This document shows, one piece after another, positions 32,442-36,550 of a stretch of 36,550 bases of DNA. The translations under genes were made by a program, and so were the position numbers. Source of the stretch: an uncultured Alphaproteobacteria bacterium (GTDB lineage Bacteria; Pseudomonadota; Alphaproteobacteria; Bin65); contig CAMYMQ010000025.1 in the NCBI GenBank assembly GCA_947259335.1, positions 1 to 36,550 of the forward strand, written 5' to 3'. Within the stretch, counting starts at the first letter, position 1. Each line of letters begins with the position of its first letter. The notes beneath the pieces are model-generated. The model was given only the letters and a program-made list of their open reading frames with translations. It made no database searches and had not been told where the DNA came from.

Positions 32442-34382
32442 GTGAGCGAAGTGAGCGTCGACGGCAACGCCGAGCAGGCCAGCAAGGAACCTGAAGGGCT
32501 GACCACACGCATCGGCATGGTGCTGTGCGCGATCCTGACGATCGGTTCCCTGTTGTGGGCAGCCGACCTGTATCGCGAGGTCGGCCTCAACTTCATGAAC
32601 GAACAGTTTTACGCCGGTATGCTCGCGATCGGCCTGCCGGCGCTCTATCTGACCGTGGCCTCGAACAAGACAGGTCCGCGGCGCCTGATCTGGCTCGATA
32701 TCATTGCCTCGGTCGTGCTGGCGGCGACCTCGCTCTACGTCATGGTCGTCTACCCGCAAATCCTCGACAATTTTGCCGACAACCCGCGGGACGCGGTCGT
32801 CGCGGCCGCGATCATTCTCGTCGGCATCGCCGAAGGCCTGCGCCGGACCGCCGGCAACGTCCTGTTCTTCTTCCTGCTGTTCTTCCTCGCCTTCGCTCTC
32901 GTCGGCCATTTGATCCCCGGCAAGCTCCAGGGGCAGAACGTCCCGCTCGACCGGCTGGCGATCTATGTCACGCTGGATTCGAACGGCATGTTCGGTCTGC
33001 CGATGAAGGTTTCGACGACCATCGTCATCGCCTTCGTCTTTTTCGGGTTCCTGCTCGAGCCCGCCGGAGGCGGCCGCTTCTTCACCGATATCTCGACCGC
33101 CCTGATGGGCCGCTTCCGCGGCGGCTCCTCCAAGATCGCAATCGTGGCCTCCAGCCTGTTCGGGTCGATCTCGGGCAGCGCCGTGTCGAACGTCGTCTCG
33201 ACCGGGGTCATCACCATCCCCCTGATGCGCAGGAGCGGCTACGACGTCTCCTCGGCCGCCGCCATCGAGGCCGTGGCGTCGACCGGCGGCCAGCTGATGC
33301 CGCCGATGATGGGCGTCGCGGCCTTCCTGATGGCCGAGCTGTTGAGCATCGACTATGGAGAGGTCGTCCTCGCCGCGCTGATCCCGGCGATCCTCTACTA
33401 TGCCGCCCTGTTTATTCAGGTCGACCTTCAAGCTGCGCGCGACGGCATCAAGTCGATCGAGCGATCCCTGATCCCCCGGATCTGGCCGGTCTTCAAGAGG
33501 GGCGGATTGTTCATCATCCCCTTCGCGGTGATCGTGGTCTGTCTGTTCCGCTGGAACCTGCAGCCAGAAACCGCAGCGCTCTATGCCGCCATCTCGCTGC
33601 TGCCGATCGGCTTCCTGGTCGGCTACAAGGGCGACCGGCTCAACCTCTCCGAATTCTTCAGCGTGTTCGGCCGCACCGGCCGGGCATCGCTTGAAATCCT
33701 GATGATCGGCGGCGCCGCCGGCGCCATCATCGGCGTGCTGAACATCACCGGCCTCGGCTTCGCGCTGACCCTGGAACTGGTCGGCTTTGCCGGCGGCGTG
33801 CTGTTCGTGCTGCTGATCCTATCGGCGATCGTCTGCATCATCCTGGGCATGGGCATGCCCACGCTGGGCGTCTACATCCTGCTCGCCACCCTGGTGGCAC
33901 CGGCGATCATCGAGCTCGGCGTGCCGGTCCTGGCCGCCCACCTGTTCGTCCTCTACTACGGCATGATGTCGATGATCACGCCGCCGGTCGCGATTGCCGC
34001 CTTCGCCGCGGCCAGCCTCGCCGGCGCGCCGGCGATGCGCACCGGCTGGAACGCCATGAAATTCGGCTGGTCGGCCTACATCATCCCGTTCCTGTTCGTC
34101 TATTCGCCCACGCTGATCATGCGCGGCGACGTCTGGCACATAACCCTGACCTGCGTTACCGCCCTCGCCGGTGTCTGGATGATTTCGGTCGCCGTGATGG
34201 GCTTCATGGTCCGGCCGGTAACCATGCCGATGCGGATCGCTTACGCCGTCGCGGGGCTGGCCCTGCTGCTGCCCATCGACGCTACTCCGGTCGCGATCTG
34301 GGTCAACATGGGTGGACTGCTCGGAATGGCCGTACTCCTGACGTCGGAATTCATGCTAAATCGGCGCCTTGCGACGAACTGA
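32442..34382 (+). CDS. TRAP transporter fused permease (4TM/12TM, DctQM)
   Basis: A protein of about 646 residues joining a small 4TM DctQ-like part (first about 130 residues) to a large DctM part with about 12 membrane segments. DctM hallmarks are GSSKIAIVASSLFGSISGSAVSNV, ASTGGQLMPPMMG, LGMGMPTLGVYILLATL and YYGMMSMITPPVA. It is sodium- or proton-driven and works with a TAXI receptor, most likely the one at 28605. The GTG 32442 start has GGGGAG 7 bases upstream; ATG 32421 is an alternative. A sulfatase gene follows after 54 bases on the same strand. Confidence 0.88.
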   Translation: MSEVSVDGNAEQASKEPEGLTTRIGMVLCAILTIGSLLWAADLYREVGLNFMNEQFYAGMLAIGLPALYLTVASNKTGPRRLIWLDIIASVVLAATSLYVMVVYPQILDNFADNPRDAVVAAAIILVGIAEGLRRTAGNVLFFFLLFFLAFALVGHLIPGKLQGQNVPLDRLAIYVTLDSNGMFGLPMKVSTTIVIAFVFFGFLLEPAGGGRFFTDISTALMGRFRGGSSKIAIVASSLFGSISGSAVSNVVSTGVITIPLMRRSGYDVSSAAAIEAVASTGGQLMPPMMGVAAFLMAELLSIDYGEVVLAALIPAILYYAALFIQVDLQAARDGIKSIERSLIPRIWPVFKRGGLFIIPFAVIVVCLFRWNLQPETAALYAAISLLPIGFLVGYKGDRLNLSEFFSVFGRTGRASLEILMIGGAAGAIIGVLNITGLGFALTLELVGFAGGVLFVLLILSAIVCIILGMGMPTLGVYILLATLVAPAIIELGVPVLAAHLFVLYYGMMSMITPPVAIAAFAAASLAGAPAMRTGWNAMKFGWSAYIIPFLFVYSPTLIMRGDVWHITLTCVTALAGVWMISVAVMGFMVRPVTMPMRIAYAVAGLALLLPIDATPVAIWVNMGGLLGMAVLLTSEFMLNRRLATN

Positions 34383-34436
34383 AATCCGGTACCCGGCACC
34401 CACCCTCGAAGCCATGAACGTGAGCGACCCCCGCCC

Positions 34437-36035
34437 ATGAGCGACCAAAAGCGCCCCAACTTTCTCTTCATCATCACCGACCAGCACCGCGCCGACCATC
34501 TCGGCTGCTCGGGGCATCCGGTTTTGAAGACGCCCCATATCGACTCGATCGCCGACCGCGGCGTACGCTTCAACCGCTTCTATGTCTCGAACCCGGTCTG
34601 CATGCCCAACCGGTCGACCCTGATGACCGGCCGGATGCCCTCGCTGCACGGCGTGCGGCACAACGGCATTCCGCTGAGCCTGCAGGCCAATACCTTCGTC
34701 GACCTGATGCGGGCCGAGGGCTATCGCACCGCGCTGATGGGGAAGAGCCATCTGCAGAACATGACCGACGGCCCGACGGTCATGGAACGCCGCATTCCCG
34801 AGCGCACGGACGAGTATTCGGAGGCGCTCAAGCCCTATCCGACCGACGAGGGCGCCTACGACCAGGAACGGCCATGGTCCTGGAAGAAGAACGACTTCAC
34901 CGTGGACACGCCCTTCTACGGCTTCGAGGACGTGCGGCTGTGCACCATGCACGGTGACATGGTCGGCGGCGAATATCTCCACTGGCTGCGCGACAAGGGT
35001 GCGGACGCCGACACGCTGGTCGGCAAGAAGAACAGCCTGCCGCATGACTATATCGCGCCGCAGGCCTGGCGGACCTCGGTTCCCGAAGAGCTGTATCCGA
35101 CCCGGTATATCGAGGAACAGACGCTGAGCTGGCTCGACCAGCGCGCCGAGACGGACGAGGACGATCCCTTTTTCCTGATGGTGTCCTTCCCCGACCCGCA
35201 CCATCCCTTCACGCCGCCGGGCAAATACTGGGACATGTACGATCCGGCCGACATGCCGCTGCCTGCGAGCTTCGGCCGGATCGGCAACCGGCCGCCGCCG
35301 ACCGTCGCCTGGGCCTATGACAACCGTGTCGAGGGCAAGATGGACCGCGGCCAGGGCCAGTTCCTGTTCGTGGTCAACGAACGCGAAGTGCGCGAGGCGA
35401 TGGCGCTGACCTGCGGCATGATCTCCATGATCGACGATGCCGTCGGCAGCATCCTCGCCAAGCTCGAACAACAGGGCCAGCTGGACAATACCGTGATCGT
35501 GTTCACCGCCGACCACGGCGACTTCCTGGGCGACCACCGGCTGATGCTCAAGGGCCAGATCCACTATCAGGGCCTGATCCGCGTGCCCTTCCTGGTCGCC
35601 GATCCGGCCGCCGGCCAGAAGGGCGCGGAGACCGATGCCCTGTGCGGCACCCTCGACATCGCCCAGACCATCCTCGATCGCGCCGGCATCACGCCCTACA
35701 ACGGCATCCAGGGCCGCAGCCTGATGCCGGAGGTCGAGACGCTCGCCGACCATGGCACCGGCGACATACTGGTCGAGGACGACCAGCAACGGACCGTGCT
35801 GGGCTTCAGCGGCCCGTTCCGGGTTCACACCCTGGTCACCGACCGGTGGCGGATGTCGATCTACAACGAGGCCGAGGTCGGCGAGCTCTACGATCTCGAG
35901 AACGATCCCGACGAGATGGAAAATCTCTGGGACGACGCCGAACACCAGGACGTCAAGCTGAAGCTGCTCGACACGTTCGCCCGGCGGCGCATCAACCTCG
36001 TCGACCGCAGCCCCTTCCCGACCGCGATCGCTTGA
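34437..36035 (+). CDS. Formylglycine-dependent sulfatase-family hydrolase
   Basis: A 532-residue alkaline phosphatase-superfamily enzyme. The formylglycine motif is CMPNR (C55-R59), followed by STLMTGR. Metal ligands are probably D15 and Q16 (TDQH), then D359 and H360 (TADHGDF); K102 (GKSH), H256 and K372 complete a typical site. No signal peptide, so cytoplasmic. The Asn in CxPNR differs from the common CxPSR but meets CxPxR. Substrates may be sulfate esters or phosphonate/phosphate mono- or diesters; a formylglycine-generating enzyme must be elsewhere. It probably shares a transcript with the TRAP permease. Confidence 0.9.
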   Translation: MSDQKRPNFLFIITDQHRADHLGCSGHPVLKTPHIDSIADRGVRFNRFYVSNPVCMPNRSTLMTGRMPSLHGVRHNGIPLSLQANTFVDLMRAEGYRTALMGKSHLQNMTDGPTVMERRIPERTDEYSEALKPYPTDEGAYDQERPWSWKKNDFTVDTPFYGFEDVRLCTMHGDMVGGEYLHWLRDKGADADTLVGKKNSLPHDYIAPQAWRTSVPEELYPTRYIEEQTLSWLDQRAETDEDDPFFLMVSFPDPHHPFTPPGKYWDMYDPADMPLPASFGRIGNRPPPTVAWAYDNRVEGKMDRGQGQFLFVVNEREVREAMALTCGMISMIDDAVGSILAKLEQQGQLDNTVIVFTADHGDFLGDHRLMLKGQIHYQGLIRVPFLVADPAAGQKGAETDALCGTLDIAQTILDRAGITPYNGIQGRSLMPEVETLADHGTGDILVEDDQQRTVLGFSGPFRVHTLVTDRWRMSIYNEAEVGELYDLENDPDEMENLWDDAEHQDVKLKLLDTFARRRINLVDRSPFPTAIA

Positions 36036-36044
36036 CGGTCACGG

Positions 36045-36550
36045 TCAGGCGTTGACGTCGACCACGGTCCGCCCGCGGACCTGGCCCTTGAGGATCCGTC
36101 CCGCGGTGTCCTGGACCTCGGTGAGGGAAACGACGGTCGTCATCGCGTCCAGCTTGTCGAGCGGCAGGTCCCGCGCGAGCCGGTCCCAGGCCGCCTGCCG
36201 GCCCGCTGCCGGATAGTAGACCGAATCGATCCCGAGCAGGCCGACCCCGCGCAGAATGAAGGGCAGCACCGTGGTGTTCAGCTCGACCCCGCCCGCATTG
36301 CCGCAGGCCGCGACGGCCGTGCCCGGTTTCATCTGGGTGAGGATGCTCGCGAGCGTGGTCCCGCCGACGGTATCGATGCCGCCGTTCCAGCGGGCCGACC
36401 CCAGGGGGCGGCTCGCCGGCTCGGCATATTCGGCCCGGTCGACGATCTCCGCCGCGCCGAGGTCGCGCAGATAGTCGTGCTCGTCCACCTTGCCGGTCAC
36501 CGCCGCCACCTCGAAGCCGGCCGCCGCGAGCAGCGCGACGGCGACGCTGC
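36045..36550 (-). CDS. AcuI/YhdH-type MDR reductase, C-terminal part (runs off window)
   Basis: The last 168 or so residues of a medium-chain reductase of the YhdH/AcuI branch. The frame is open to the window edge and begins SVAVALLAAAGFEVAAVTGK, which follows the usual nucleotide-binding glycines. DTVGGTTLASILTQ, ACGNAGGVELNTTVLPFILRG and LLGIDSV are family blocks. AcuI reduces acryloyl-CoA to propionyl-CoA with NADPH; other YhdH relatives have unknown substrates. It converges on the sulfatase gene with a 9-base gap. Confidence 0.85.
   Translation of the reverse strand, partial: SVAVALLAAAGFEVAAVTGKVDEHDYLRDLGAAEIVDRAEYAEPASRPLGSARWNGGIDTVGGTTLASILTQMKPGTAVAACGNAGGVELNTTVLPFILRGVGLLGIDSVYYPAAGRQAAWDRLARDLPLDKLDAMTTVVSLTEVQDTAGRILKGQVRGRTVVDVNA

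Noticed and set aside
6567-36550. DMSP catabolism, from cupins (DddL/Q/W are cupins) and an AcuI-like gene at the right edge
   Set aside because: The cupins lack the DMSP-lyase metal ligands, are about 290 residues with two halves, and lie about 24 kb from the AcuI-like gene. No dddD, dddT or dmdA-like genes are present.
1-36550. CRISPR array, rRNA operon or replication origin
   Set aside because: No spaced direct repeats, no rRNA sequence and no DnaA-box cluster were seen.

Overview
The window is GC-rich chromosomal DNA from an alphaproteobacterium. The best evidence is a central housekeeping block on the minus strand: murA - DUF2948 - hisG - hisD - UPF0262 - low-molecular-weight phosphatase - infA - maf - RNase G/E - yacG - tRNA-Phe. 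That order is typical of Alphaproteobacteria, and DUF2948, UPF0262 and the AcpXL-type acyl carrier protein point the same way. The genus cannot be named from sequence alone; a Rhodospirillales-like or Rhizobiales-like organism is my guess.

Layout. (1) 1-735, plus strand: the end of a phage-like lysis cassette. A frame tail is coupled to a two-TM holin-like protein, then an inner-membrane spanin candidate, and an outer-membrane spanin lipoprotein whose gene starts inside the previous one. (2) 749-6268, minus strand: a lipid A very-long-chain fatty acid cluster (lpxXL, acpXL, fabZXL, fabF2XL, fabF1XL, MDR reductase). FabF2XL has lost the catalytic Cys of its family. (3) 6567-14943: a small-molecule uptake and metabolism island. 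It has two paralogous 286-residue bicupins, a NitT/TauT-type ABC importer, a KKCGH-type lyase of the isocitrate lyase/PEP mutase superfamily, and a LeuCD-type hydro-lyase. Both cupin genes carry the same AGTGCACTA site upstream, and leuC is preceded by a FadR-like palindrome. (4) 15275-22968: the housekeeping block (tRNA-Phe, RNA processing, translation initiation, histidine biosynthesis, peptidoglycan). (5) 23166-28509: tRNA-Thr, an alpha/beta hydrolase with an MFS transporter, a DedA protein, a crotonase, and a divergent MarR / metallo-hydrolase pair sharing a palindromic operator. (6) 28605-36550: a TAXI solute-binding protein, a GntR/HutC regulator, a UbiD-type decarboxylase, an IS3-family remnant, a fused TRAP permease, a formylglycine sulfatase and the end of an AcuI/YhdH-type reductase.

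How it fits together. The lipid A cluster would make and attach a C26-C28 (omega-1)-hydroxy acyl chain, borrowing a ketoreductase from elsewhere. The island at 6.5-15 kb looks like an importer coupled to a hydratase plus C-C lyase, which could cleave an imported or derived branched C5-C6 di-acid. The right end looks like a regulated decarboxylase with TRAP uptake of an organic acid; the TAXI receptor and the membrane subunit are now separated by the regulator, UbiD and a dead transposase.

The strongest candidates for something undescribed are the bicupin/ABC/lyase/LeuCD module with its private operator sites, and the KS / degenerate-KS pair in the lipid A cluster. All functions are inferred from sequence motifs read by eye; no database search was possible.
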